21,788 nt of DNA from Saccoglossus kowalevskii (GCF_000003605.2 NW_003158745.1:76638-98425); one strand, 5' to 3'. Positions 12,501-21,608 are shown, counted from the stretch's first letter. Translations and numbers: made by a program. Notes: a model not told the origin generated them from the sequence alone.

Positions 12501-14040
12501 TAGTTTACAAAATATAATACTTGTTGAAGTTATTACAATTAAAAACGACAACACGTGACTGCGGTAGATATCAGTGGCCATGGCCCCCCAAACGCATGAC
12601 GATTCATATCATCTGGATCACGCATAGATTCTCTGCGATTTACGCTCCGTATATTTTAAGCGAAGCTTGGACCCCCCAATACATTTTGCTGGATCGGCCA
12701 CTGGTAGATATTGCTCAAAATATGATTTCCTATTGCAAAAATCCAGTCACTGCAAACGCTCTCGATACGTAAACTAGTGTCACGGCATATATTAAAAAGT
12801 CTACTACATTGCATTTCATTATTTAAATAACATAACTGGGTTTAAGTGCCATAGATAGTGCTAAAATTGTCTCTAGTTTATCAACACGTACGTGCAAACC
12901 CAAAGTAGTTGCGTCGCCCTGGGCATACTCGTTCAGTTAAGTTATAAAATGCTAGTTAAATCACAGTGATTCGTAACGTATCCTTTGAATACCCCTCACA
13001 AGTAGATGATTTTCTAGTGTAGACTGATATTATTATAATGGGATAATTGTCTTTTATATTTAGACAAGCAATCATCTTTTGATGACACTGGTCGATACTC
13101 AAGCCTGAGGCGCTGCCCAGAGCACTATATCGATCAGAACTCGTGTCAAAAGGAAACGCACGGCGTTAACCTTGTTCCAATGAAATAGGTGAAGGCTACA
13201 GCTGATTGAATGTTTTGAACATTTGGCAATGCCTACTGATTAAATCCTATGTAAGACTAACCGGTACATTTACGTGACAAGTGGACATTTAGATGTGACA
13301 ACGCAACTCGTCTTCTAATCAACAGTCGTTCTATAAATCGGATTGGAAAATTTAAACACCACAAATCTAAATGAAACCTTCGCATTAACGCAATTATAAC
13401 ACCTCCGTACACCCGTTGAATGACACCATGTTATAGTCATGTTATGTGAAATTGAGATAAAGTACACAGCGTACTATTCGAATAAAATGAGTCACTTGTT
13501 AAATCTAGAAATATTAGCACGCAAACTCTCAGAATGCCCAAATGTTTGCACGTGACACACAGTTGTTAATAGAGGCATTGAACTATTAACTGAAACAAAT
13601 ATTTACGAGCATTATAATAACTTCCTCGTACTATAAAAAATACGCTGATACAATTATGTAAATTTTATACATAGTGTTCAGAATGCTGCAAACTGATCTA
13701 ATCCCAGCAGACTGAATGTATTTCCGTTACTACTGCTGCGTTTTTATGGTCAAATTACAAGATACAACTATGTCTGAACATAAAAACAAAATTGGGTGAA
13801 TATTGAGTACTTTCTAATTCTAGACGTCGAGCGTTTCAATCAATTGAACTGTGTCAAATCTGACGCTATATATTGAATGTTTTTTTTTCACAGTGGATTG
13901 AATAACTTTATTGATATGATCACAGCAGGTGAATGTGGTCTACTAAACTAAATCAATCATCTGTCATATCTCTAATACAAGCATTCCAACTTTGTATATC
14001 TAGCTTACAAGAAGTCATGCAGACAGCGTATTTTATGTGG
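9599..14040. other. Long non-coding stretch, probably with eroded repeats
   Basis: From about 9,850 to 10,800 the sequence is less AT-rich and has a repeat-like texture. For example, an ATTGTCnnTTTGTAG word occurs near both 10105 and 10385. The longest frame left of the retroelement (10518-10787, 89 codons, plus strand) lies here. Its product is rich in arginine and shows no domain I recognise. Frames at 11536-11754 and 12521-12772 are likewise unrecognised and have no splice or promoter context. I could not support any exon, RNA gene or named element across this stretch. Confidence 0.45.
10397..10496. repeat. 10-bp inverted repeat, 80-bp spacer
   Basis: TAGCGGCCAT at 10397-10406 is the exact reverse complement of ATGGCCGCTA at 10487-10496. 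The spacer is AT-rich. It could be the ends of a very small foldback or MITE-like element, or chance. No target duplication was found. Confidence 0.4.
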
Positions 14041-14065
14041 GGGTGACATATCTCGTGTGTCACCC
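14041..14065. repeat. Perfect 8-bp stem hairpin
   Basis: GGGTGACA at 14041-14048 pairs exactly with TGTCACCC at 14058-14065 across a 9-base loop. It lies about 190 bp upstream of the candidate promoter. It could act as a protein-binding palindrome (a paired TGACA/TGTCA motif) as easily as a DNA or RNA hairpin. No function is shown. Confidence 0.55.
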
Positions 14066-14252
14066 GTGTCTGACAGGACAATTACATTCAATTGTCTATG
14101 TCAGTACGTGTTAACTTTCACATGCATTATTATGTTTATCTTTATTTCTTAACATCTAGAGTTTTTTATTGTACATGTCTAAACCATATTCACATTTTCA
14201 GGTACACCACGAATGACTAGCCTTCCTTATTTGGCAAGTTATAAAGGTCTAA

Positions 14253-14340
14253 CCAATCACATTATCTAACCTGAGCGCTATGAGACGTCACGCGGTCACG
14301 TGTCTCTGCTCATAAAAAGCTCGTCTACAGACAGAGGAGA
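14253..14340 (+). promoter_or_regulatory. Candidate RNA polymerase II core promoter
   Basis: Four classical elements occur in the usual order and spacing. CCAAT is at 14253-14257, GACGTCAC (CRE half plus core) at 14284-14291, GTCACGTG containing the CACGTG E-box at 14295-14302, and a TATA-like CATAAAAAGC at 14311-14320. Counting about 30 bp from the start of the TATA-like box places transcription start near 14341, so CCAAT falls at about -88, the CRE at about -57 and the E-box at about -44. These are textbook distances for CCAAT, bZIP and bHLH sites. The local GC and CpG content is higher than in the flanks. This is inference from motif layout; there is no transcript evidence. Confidence 0.5.
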
Positions 14341-14396
14341 CATATACCGACACTTGACGTTACACTGTGGGCTTGGCTCCTAGCTTTCATGCCAAG
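14341..14396 (+). other. Candidate first exon (5' UTR, possible start codon)
   Basis: Starting where the TATA-like box predicts initiation, about 56 bases run to a good splice-donor match, CCAAG|GTAATTAAG, with the exon ending at 14396 and GT at 14397-14398. One ATG (14389-14391) lies eight bases before the junction (ATG CCA AG|), so the exon could be a pure leader or could carry the first codons. No next exon could be recognised downstream. The right side of the window holds an antisense LTR retrotransposon, as is common in introns. A non-coding RNA is an equal possibility. Confidence 0.35.
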
Positions 14397-16334
14397 GTAA
14401 TTAAGTTAAAATGAAAAAAAATATTCAAACAATGCCTTTTAAAGAACGCATAGTTGTCTCACATGGAACTGGCAGCCATTTTGAATAACATGTCCAGCTC
14501 AATTAGTCTTCAATTAAGTGGTTAATAGGTGAATGCAATAGCGGGATGTCGTATACTTTGAGGTAAATTATAAACTGCGTTATTGCCAACTGTTAACCAT
14601 GTTAACATTATTGTATTCCACTGGGATGACATCGTACATCCGAAATATAATCAATTAATTGACTTCAAGTACTACAAACATAACATCGCCTAAGAACATT
14701 GTCAATCTCTCTGAAACTCAAATAACGTTTCTACAGTGTTATAACGTAAATGTATGTATTATTTACTATCCTTTAAACAAGTTCGACGTAACAGCTTTTT
14801 TAAAAATAATTTACCGTTTCAAGTCAAAGAAGTAAGCAGCTTACAAAATACTGATTTACACGATTGTTATGTTATGTAGCCACCACACCAACACATACGA
14901 TAAGTATATAATAATGGAATCATTAAACACAGATTAGTCAGGGTTGACACCTGGTCAATGTGTGTTTGTACAACTGATGAACAGAGAATTGACGTCGTCA
15001 CTCCGAATCCGTAATTTAAAGAATTGAATGGTTCGAGCGGTTGACATAATTTTTGTTATGTAAGACCCGAGAGTAAAACATATCTATTTGTTACCAAATC
15101 TTCCTTCAATTATCCAATCATTTCCTTTCATCTCCCTATATATATGTACTCCAGGGTCTGAATGGACAATTCCGTAGTCTCATATCTCAACTGATTGAAC
15201 TAAATTATGTCATATCCGGAAAATACCAAGACAAATTTTCAGCAAATATAAATTGCGGAAGCCATTCTCAATTGCAGGGATTCTGTGTCTCGGGTATGCA
15301 AGTGAAATCTCAGATGAAAGGGTGAATCTGTTTGTTCGGCAGTAGTAGATCTAGATGTACGACAAAGAACAAACCTCTGAACTAACGCGTTTGCCGCTAG
15401 TATTACGATACATTATTTTATTTTCGCGTTTAGAATTGCGAGTGGTGGAAGAAAATAAACGATTTGATCATATTAACTAAGGAAGGAATACATCTTTCCA
15501 CAACTAGTTAATAGCTGTGGAACATAGCAAGGACAATATATGCACGTTAAGACTTCTGGGGCAGAACACAATATGAACAATTGCCAGTAGTGTCAAATTG
15601 AAAGACTTAACAATATATTTAAACTATTTGAATAACTAAAAATAGAATTAGCACTGTCTACTTCAGAACGATTGAAACGTTCGAAAACACGCATGATGGG
15701 ATATACTGAACATTAGGTTTGATGCTCCTGAATGAAATATCAATATGATCATATATATTCATAGTATAAAATAATTCTATCGACAAAATCGACATGCAAA
15801 AGAAATAACGCGTAGTACATATATGAAATATGTATCAGAGAGTGGTACCTATATTGAAATACTTGAAACGAGTAGATGTTACAATCAAAGTTGTGATTCG
15901 TGATTATTTTCCCTCTTATCGTATCATATCACTTTAAGGTGAACAAATTCTCTAACGCTCCTTGGTTAAACTGGTGTGCGTGATACATTTGTCGCAAATA
16001 TATGCACATTTTAAAGCTTCTGAATTGTCAAATTGCTATGCTAGATTAATTTGACACATATTACCAATAAACAGCACACATAGTTTGCATAATGTTTTCA
16101 TTACAGCCTTTTGAATTTACATGTCTCTGATTTCAACGTTTTGTATGTATTCAAATTGAGTAGTTTCGGTACTGTGCTTTAATAGGAATATTTAACAATT
16201 AACTGGTTCACTCAACTCAGTCATATCGCTCAAAATTCGCCGTGTACTTTGGTTGATTTGGTAAAATACATAATCACTCATTGTAAAAATGGAGTGATAA
16301 TGATATTCCAGTAGATTTTACCCATGTTAAGACT
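14397..16334. other. AT-rich sequence between candidate exon and retroelement
   Basis: No frame above 60 codons and no repeat was recognised. If the candidate first exon is real, this is intron 1. The four bases GACT at 16331-16334, next to the LTR edge, are the left half of any target-site duplication. The right half lies outside the window. Confidence 0.5.
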
Positions 16335-16511
16335 TGTAACGTCTGTATTGATAAATTAACTTGAGAAACTATGCTTAGATATATTTATTGGCAAACAACT
16401 GTAGCGGCCATGCCGTTCAAGTATCCCATAATGCTATACAATCATTACTATAGTGACGAGTGACGTCATAGGTCATACATAAATACATGAATAACGATAT
16501 AGGACATTACA
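16335..16511 (-). repeat. 3' LTR, complete, 177 bp
   Basis: On the + strand it starts TGTAACGTCTG and ends GGACATTACA, so the minus-strand LTR begins TGTAATG and ends GTTACA: a TGTAA/TTACA inverted repeat with the canonical TG...CA. It aligns with the partial copy starting at 21628, roughly 85% identical by eye including small indels. Reading on the minus strand, a full CRE palindrome (16461-16468) sits in the U3 part and an AATAAA polyadenylation signal at 16389-16384. About 50 bases of R/U5 follow. The inner edge is confirmed by the adjoining polypurine tract and the outer edge by comparison with the other LTR. Confidence 0.93.
16384..16389 (-). terminator. LTR polyadenylation signal AATAAA
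   Basis: TTTATT on the + strand, inside the 3' LTR. The same hexamer is kept in the 5' LTR at 21675-21680, in the same context. It would define the R region of the element transcript. Confidence 0.55.
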
Positions 16512-16522
16512 TCCCCTTTTTT
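16512..16522 (-). other. Polypurine tract of the retroelement
   Basis: On the minus strand it reads AAAAAAGGGGA and abuts the LTR start TGTAATG directly. This is the plus-strand DNA primer site of LTR elements, and its position fixes the inner edge of the 3' LTR. Confidence 0.88.
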
Positions 16523-17748
16523 GTGGATACCAACAATCTCACAATACAATTTGATCTGATAAAAGAACTATCATTTTGTAAACGAATACATCGAACACTG
16601 TATATATCTCAACGAGTAGCAAATAATAACAAACTATAAGATTCATGATAAATTTCACTGAAACAGTTCTGAGGTATACTTTACAGGTTATAAACCTACT
16701 AAGCGAAAGTCACTAGATTACAAATTAAGTACTTTCCGTGTGTCACCCTTTCCTCGTCCGCACCGCATACAAGACCTGGCTAGCCACCTGAAAGGGACTG
16801 GCAAGGGGAGGGGTTAACAGAAATTTGTTAAACCGTTTAAATCTCAGAGGTGTCCGTATATGTATGTTTGTTGGTTTCTATAATATCCAGATAGAACAGC
16901 CGCTTCACAAAGGTGATATCCACATGCATGTAGTAAAACAAATATAATCATAAATCAATCTCACAAACAATTTAATTACATCAACGGTTATCCGCATATA
17001 CCGATATTACGTGACAGAAGTAAAACATCAACAAGTATATTGCTATACGACCTCAGTGCACACACTAACTGTAATTGGCTTAACATTATAAAAAATAGCG
17101 TAAACCCTCACTAACAATAATATGCACTACCAACCACACTAACGGGTTTAATATCTCTTGGCAAAATACAATGTCAACTCTTACTAACTAACTTAACAGT
17201 GTGAACGCGCTGACTACTAAACTGTTATTTCGCTATACAAACTACAACAGCTGTCAATCGCACAAGTCAAACGGTCAACTACTGTCAGCTCAGAACACAA
17301 CCATGAAAACGAGTATTATTATTAAAATGAACAAAAACACATAAACATTGCAACACAATGTTGTAGTAAACCCACAAACTCCAAGTCTGGCACTCCAACA
17401 ACAAATTCTTAAACCCAGCTAATGCCAAAATTCTGCGAAACAAACAATCTTACCATTCAATAATTGCCATGCGTTCACTCGTCTACCACAGGTTACTATG
17501 GCAACGCTTCTCAAATAGCCACCAAACAGGTCGCCACAAAATATGCAAATTTACAGAACACAAATCGTCCTATTGCTAATAAAATTACAAGTCAACAGAC
17601 AAGTATGAACGAAATGCTCTAACTAAAATTTAGTCGGCCGCAAATCAGAACAAGTGATGGCACATGTCAATTCACACTCACACAAACACTTTCACACATG
17701 TGTAAGCCGAAATACTGACTAGTTCAAGCCGTGAAGTAAGGGAAAACA

Positions 17749-17790
17749 ACTTTAAGAGTCAATAAAATGTTTTGTACTTTAAGAGTCAAT
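17749..17790. repeat. Short direct duplication, 27-bp step
   Basis: ACTTTAAGAGTCAAT occurs at 17749-17763 and again at 17776-17790, perfect over 15 bases. It is inside the non-coding interior of the retroelement. Confidence 0.8.
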
Positions 17791-18140
17791 TCCCAAACTC
17801 ACGAACTGCGATAAATGCCACGCTTACCCGACCTTCAATGAACTGCACGACCATCAGTAGTACCGCACCTTCCGACGACTGATCATCAAAGTCCGGTCTC
17901 ACTTACAGCAACCAATGTTCAAACGATCGCATGTCCAGTGTGTTTTCGAGAGAACTTCAGTTACGCAACGGTACTTTTCCTTTTACCTAGTCCTCCTATT
18001 TTTAGATATCTCCGCTAGGTAATCTGCCAACCAATCAAGAGTAGTCACTGCTGACCTACAAGCCTATCGAGCATGACCTTAGTTTGGGTATGTTTCCTCT
18101 CAGGTTCGTCTAGTGTCGTTCCTTGTAACAACGTATTTAC

Positions 18141-18170
18141 CGCGTATTGGCCGTTCCGCGTATTGGCCGT
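18141..18170. repeat. Short direct duplication, 16-bp step
   Basis: CGCGTATTGGCCGT is present at 18141-18154 and 18157-18170, separated by TC. It is unusually CpG-rich for this region. Confidence 0.85.
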
Positions 18171-18209
18171 CGTTATGCAAAGGTCAAGGAACATTTTCCA
18201 CACCTTTTT

Positions 18210-18289
18210 TGTCACACCTTGTTAATAAAATAAAGATACAATTATATCTGTTTAAACAACTTTTTGTCACTAAAACCTTAGGTGTGACA
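18210..18289. repeat. 10-bp inverted repeat at the integrase end
   Basis: TGTCACACCT at 18210-18219 is the exact complement of AGGTGTGACA at 18280-18289, with a 60-base spacer. The right arm overlaps the last codons of the integrase-derived frame (stop near 18270). Possible foldback near the 3' end of pol; may be chance. Confidence 0.45.
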
Positions 18290-18869
18290 GGTGTAACTGG
18301 TTTTCTTGAAGTATAGGCGCGGGTTTCGTAGAATCATTGATGTTAGTCAATTTCTGTTCTTGACTTGGACTGTTCACTTTTATGTATTCACCGTTATTTA
18401 GATTACTTGTCTTTGGCATATCAGTTGGTAGGTTGTTGAGGATATACCGGATCGGGTGTGAGTTGTTTTGAAATAATGATCTATCTATCTTCTTATAAAA
18501 TGATGAGTTTCTTGTAACAGTATGCTCATAATTTTCAGCAGTAATCATAGAGCCTTTCTTTTGCACTACTGTCATTGGAGTAGGTTCATACACTGCGGAA
18601 CATTTGGCTTTGTTGTATGGTCGCTTCACTAATACCCTATCACATGTCTATATATTAGGGTATAACATTTGGTTGTCAGCACGAATCTTGATTTTGTATT
18701 TCTGTAGTGAATCATATTTACGTACGATTTCTGATACCGGGTCGATATCGTTGATTTGAGGAAGCTTGTTGCATATGAAGCGTTTCAGAAACCAGGCTGC
18801 TGGTAATACACTGGTTGTAGCATGAGGGCTTTTGCGGTAGTTTTGTAGAAATATTTGCAGCTCTTTTTT
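18270..18869 (-). pseudogene. Integrase C-terminal region, decayed
   Basis: One frame runs about 200 codons with a single in-frame TAG at 18650-18648. It begins with FLQNYRKSPHATT, typical of the stretch just after the integrase core in gypsy elements (NYRxTPHxTTGxSP). Next come a segment ending NKLPQIND, a spacer, and DRVLVKR...YEPTPMTVVQKKGSMITA with TRNSSFYKK. These match the conserved C-terminal region that binds DNA near the usual GPY/F fold. The tail after residue 145 or so is polar and not conserved. In a working enzyme this part would help join element DNA to the host chromosome. The catalytic DDE core that should precede it is missing. Confidence 0.88.
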
Positions 18870-19072
18870 CTAATTTTCCCTTTGTTTTTGGTGTTACTGA
18901 ACCATACTTTCTCACACATGAGAACTTTTATTTCGTGAGCTATATCTAGGGTTCGCTTTTGCTGTGCAGCAGATATTACTATGCGATTTGATTTCAGTAC
19001 TATGGTGTCGGCACAGGTAAGCTCTTCTTCACATGTTCATAGCGAGATAGATCAGATAGTGATACTTTTGTT
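18870..19072 (-). pseudogene. Integrase N-terminal zinc region, deleted
   Basis: From about 19059 down, fragments in different frames read LSDLSRYEHVKK, then SNRIVISAAQQKRTLDIAHE, then VLMCEKVW. These correspond to the linker after RNase H and the start of the HHCC zinc domain (usual AHEGHxGxxKTK...REKVWFP). The first histidine is at 18937-18935, but the GHQGIVK-like part holding the second histidine has been lost. Immediately after VW the sequence jumps to a frame reading VTPKTKGK, which belongs near the end of the core. The second half of the zinc domain and the whole catalytic core are therefore deleted, several hundred bases in a typical element. At least two frameshifts are visible. Confidence 0.8.
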
Positions 19073-19640
19073 TCATTTACCTGACCTAATTGCAGACATA
19101 GCATCTTGCAGTGTTGGATCATTGGAAGTTGTGATTTCAACTTCCTGCAGTGTGATTGGCTTCAGCTCAGCATTCTCTGTCATATACGAGATGTACTCTT
19201 CTGGTGTATCCGTAAAATCAAACTTAACCGGGTGCCTAGAAGCATGATCTGTTGGGTTTAATGTGCCTGGTTGATATTCAACTATAAAGTGGCACTGTTG
19301 CAAGTCCATTAACCATCGTTCTATTTGCGCGGTGGGTTTAGAAGTTGGTTTGTTGAATAGTGAAACTAACGGTTCATAGAGGTATACATGGAGTTGTTTG
19401 ATAGGTCAATATATTGATAAGGCTTCTCGGTCAATTTGCGGATATCTGCTTTTGGTAGGAGTTTTGGATAACTAGCGAAGTATAGCAGTGTGACTTCTCC
19501 TGTCTCATTTCTCTTGGTTAGAACAGCATTCAGTCCTATGGAGCTTCCTTCAGCAATTACTGTGGTAGGTTTTACAGGATCAAAGTTGACAGCAGATTTA
19601 AGAGATTCAAACGAAGACTATTCTTTCTCAGTCCATTGCC
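19073..19640 (-). pseudogene. RNase H domain, decayed
   Basis: The right part reads FDPVKPTTVIAEGSS then GLNAVLTKR, the start of the gypsy RNase H (usual VDASxxGLGAVL). The first catalytic Asp region is altered to EGSS. It continues through LLYFASYPKLLPKA, then HVYLYEPLVSLFNKP in a shifted frame, where the TDHxPL segment with another acidic residue has been cut out. The left part is open from about 19403 to 19073 and includes QIERWLMDLQQCHFIVEYQP and NPTDHASRHP, matching the conserved end (NxADxLSR). The domain would degrade the RNA strand during reverse transcription. Altered and missing acidic residues, a TAG near 19618 and frameshifts make it inactive. Confidence 0.88.
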
Positions 19641-20450
19641 ATTTAACATTATCACAGGTGAGCAATCAAAGCGGTCTGGTGATTATTGCAGTGTCTTTGA
19701 TGAATCGAAAACAGAACGCATCGAAGCCGAGCTGAGTAAACTACGTACGTCGCTTACATTGGTCGGAGGAGCAACATTTTGCAGTGCTTTCACTTTCATC
19801 GGGTCGGGTGACATGCCCTTTGCGGATAATACATGTCCAGAGAATAACATATTAGAAGCAGGAAATATGCATTTCTGTAGGTTGATTGTGAAGTGATCAT
19901 TGTACAGTTGTCTGAATACTTGCTCTATGTGTCAGAAATTGCTTAATGATGCCATTTATACTTATATTTCTAGTGCGAGGTATACCACGACTATAGTTTT
20001 TTTTAAATATTTCTGCAGCACACCGTGGCCCAAAGTTGAGGTGTTGATATCGATAGAGTCATATGTGTGTTGTGTGTTGGTCAGGTGTCTCGAGTCCGGA
20101 TGTTATGGAACCAGGTGATAGCCCTGATTGAGGTCAATCTGTGTGATAAATCTGATATTACGTTATCAATGTCATCATTATATGGTGTTAGCGGATGATG
20201 GCCTTATTCATAGAGCGTATATAACGCATATTCTATTCTAATTCGAACTGTTGGGTTTCGGCCAGGGTGTTGTATACGCTCGATGATGTCATCTTTCTCA
20301 AGCTGATTTAGTTTTTATCTTCAACTTGTTTTCCCACATGGAAAGGAATATGGCGGTGGGGTTGTGCCACTGGTTTTTGTTTTCATCAACATGTTTGTGT
20401 ACTGTTTCACACTTGCATTCACCCATACCTGTGGTTGGATTTGGAAAACT
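19641..20450 (-). pseudogene. Reverse transcriptase domain, decayed
   Basis: Recognisable pieces in order along the minus strand are PVAQPHRHIPFHVGKQVEDK and QLEKDDIIER (fingers), NKAIIR and DIDNVISDL, IDLNQGYH (motif A, with its catalytic Asp codon at 20135-20133), NFGPRCAAEIF (motif B, near 20037-20005), and RNIS (19970-19950). Then come the thumb pieces RQLYNDHFTINLQKCIF, LFSGHVLSAKGMSPDPMKV and PPTNVSDVRSLL, and the connection piece LTCDNVKWQWTEKE. After RNIS, where gypsy enzymes have the DD pair, the sequence reads INGIIKQ, so the second catalytic pair is lost. Frame changes and stops occur at least six times. The enzyme would copy element RNA into DNA inside virus-like particles; this copy cannot. 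Confidence 0.92.
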
Positions 20451-20820
20451 ATCAAGCAAATTAGCCGATGGGTCGACTTGCAGTTTCTCGACTGCTGGAT
20501 CGTTTTGATGAATTTCAATCTCTGCGATGCTTTCATGCTCAGTATAGAAGTAGACGAACTCTTAGTTACGTGGAATGTTTCAATCCATGAACTATGATAA
20601 ACTGTTAACGATTTGCTGGAATTTGCTTCACAAATCTAGTGGTTTATCTGTCATATATTGATATACTTTTCGTTGTACTGACCTGAAAGCCGTGGGCTAG
20701 GTTTAATGCTTATATAGTCTCTGTGATTTAAAATGTTAACTGTAGTACCTGAATCAGCCATTATTTTTAATAGTTTGTATTAGAGTACGTTGACATTGAA
20801 TGTAGGTTTATTAAACTGTG
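20451..20820 (-). pseudogene. Aspartic protease domain, decayed
   Basis: After FNKPTFNVNVL and an in-frame TAA, the same frame reads KIMADSGTTVNILNHRDY and then SIKP. The DSG triplet (20755-20747) and the following hydrophobic run are the active-site loop of retropepsin-like proteases, which act as dimers to cut the Gag-Pol precursor. Two more stops follow. A later piece (ETFHVTKSSSTSIL, near 20585-20545) fits the strand ahead of the RT junction, and further residues to about 20450 (QQSRNCK) link protease to RT. The active-site motif itself is intact, but the frame is not. Confidence 0.85.
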
Positions 20821-21420
20821 ATTCTCTCACATCACCTTCAAATGGATACTCAGTGTGGCCATTATTGCCATTAACTTCACTGTCATGGGTTGAATGAGGA
20901 TTTTCCAACGAAACCTGGTCTTTGACTACCCTAGTGCAGTGCCTACTTTTTTCTCGGGAGCGGTTATTTTGTTTTACTTTGCTCAATGACCTTGCGTCTC
21001 AGTCGTGCCTTGAAATATTTTACGTTTTATTTTCAAATTGACGTCATCAAACTCACATTTTCGTGCAAGTAGCTGTAGACGTATAAACAATTAATAGAAC
21101 TTTTCATCACGTTTCTGTACTTCCTTTCTAAATATGTATAAATGATGGTCGACACATTTCTGTGGCTCAAAGTGATCAGACAAAGACTTTACTGCGGTAT
21201 GATATGCACCTCGTTCCTCTGTTGGTTCCGGTACGGCCAGCGTGTCAAACACGTCATATGTTTCCCCACCAACATAGTGCAGTAACATTGTTTTCCTTTG
21301 AGCAGAAGCGGTTACATTCATTGCAGCAAACAGGTTGTTTAATCACTTGATATATTTTTTAAAGCGGTTGGGCGTTGTTTCTCGAGGTCGGAGATCAATT
21401 CTGGGGAATTTGGTAGCCAT
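20780..21420 (-). pseudogene. Gag, decayed, no zinc knuckle
   Basis: The frame opens at ATG 21420-21418 (MATKFPRIDL...), about 190 bases after the primer-binding site. It continues through NNLFAAMNVTASAQR, LLHYVGGETYDVFDTL, PEPTEERGAYHTAVKSL, HFEPQKCVDHHLYIFRK and LQLLARKCEF, ending with KIKRKIFQGTT. This is the helical capsid-like Gag of invertebrate gypsy elements. There are stops at TGA 21345-21343 and TAA 21093-21091 and a frame change near 21000. The next segment (20986-20780) is charged, with SREKSRHCT and DSEVNGNNGHTEYPFEGD. This is the usual linker between nucleocapsid and protease, but no CX2CX4HX4C knuckle is visible, so the nucleocapsid part seems deleted or eroded. Confidence 0.85.
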
Positions 21421-21515
21421 ATTTATCGGCGTAGATACTGTCGGTTTCGGTAAAGACAGTGACGTACAGTGCCGTAGTGTCTATTGGCGGTAAATGTGAA
21501 CTCAAACTGACAGCG

Positions 21516-21575
21516 TCAAACTTCATCAAATAACTGATACACATCGCTGCACAGGTACTCACTCAGGTTGTCCAT
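21516..21575 (-). CDS. Short upstream ORF in the element leader
   Basis: ATG at 21575-21573 in a strong context (CCACCATGG) opens a 19-codon frame rich in acidic residues, ending in TGA at 21518-21516. It is the first ATG after the primer-binding site, ahead of the gag start at 21420. It could reduce or tune Gag translation by reinitiation, be a lost amino-terminal piece of Gag, or be chance. The peptide matches nothing I recognise. Confidence 0.3.
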   Translation of the reverse strand: MDNLSEYLCSDVYQLFDEV

Positions 21576-21608
21576 GGTGGGTCGATTACTTCCTCCTTAT
21601 TCCGTCCA

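Larger units (their letters stand above)
16523..18269 (-). other. Non-coding 3' interior of the retroelement
   Basis: About 1.75 kb lies between the last integrase-frame stop and the polypurine tract, with no frame I can relate to any retroelement protein, env-like or otherwise. This is long for a gypsy element with such short LTRs. A GC-richer patch lies at 16739-16830. From about 17030 to 17720 the + strand is rich in A and C and poor in G. Small repeats occur at 17749-17790, 18141-18170 and 18210-18289. It may be a lost third ORF, a nested insertion, or a genuine long 3' region. A short + strand frame (18113-18316) is not recognised. Confidence 0.6.

Noticed and set aside
12521-12772. 83-codon frame as a gene
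   Set aside because: Composition is ordinary and no family is recognised. No splice sites or promoter could be tied to it.
16523-18269. Env-like third ORF of the retroelement
   Set aside because: No long frame, signal peptide, membrane segment or cysteine pattern could be found in any minus-strand frame.
18981-20597. Several + strand frames across the pol region
   Set aside because: They are antisense to clear RNase H, RT and protease remnants on the minus strand and show no homology of their own.
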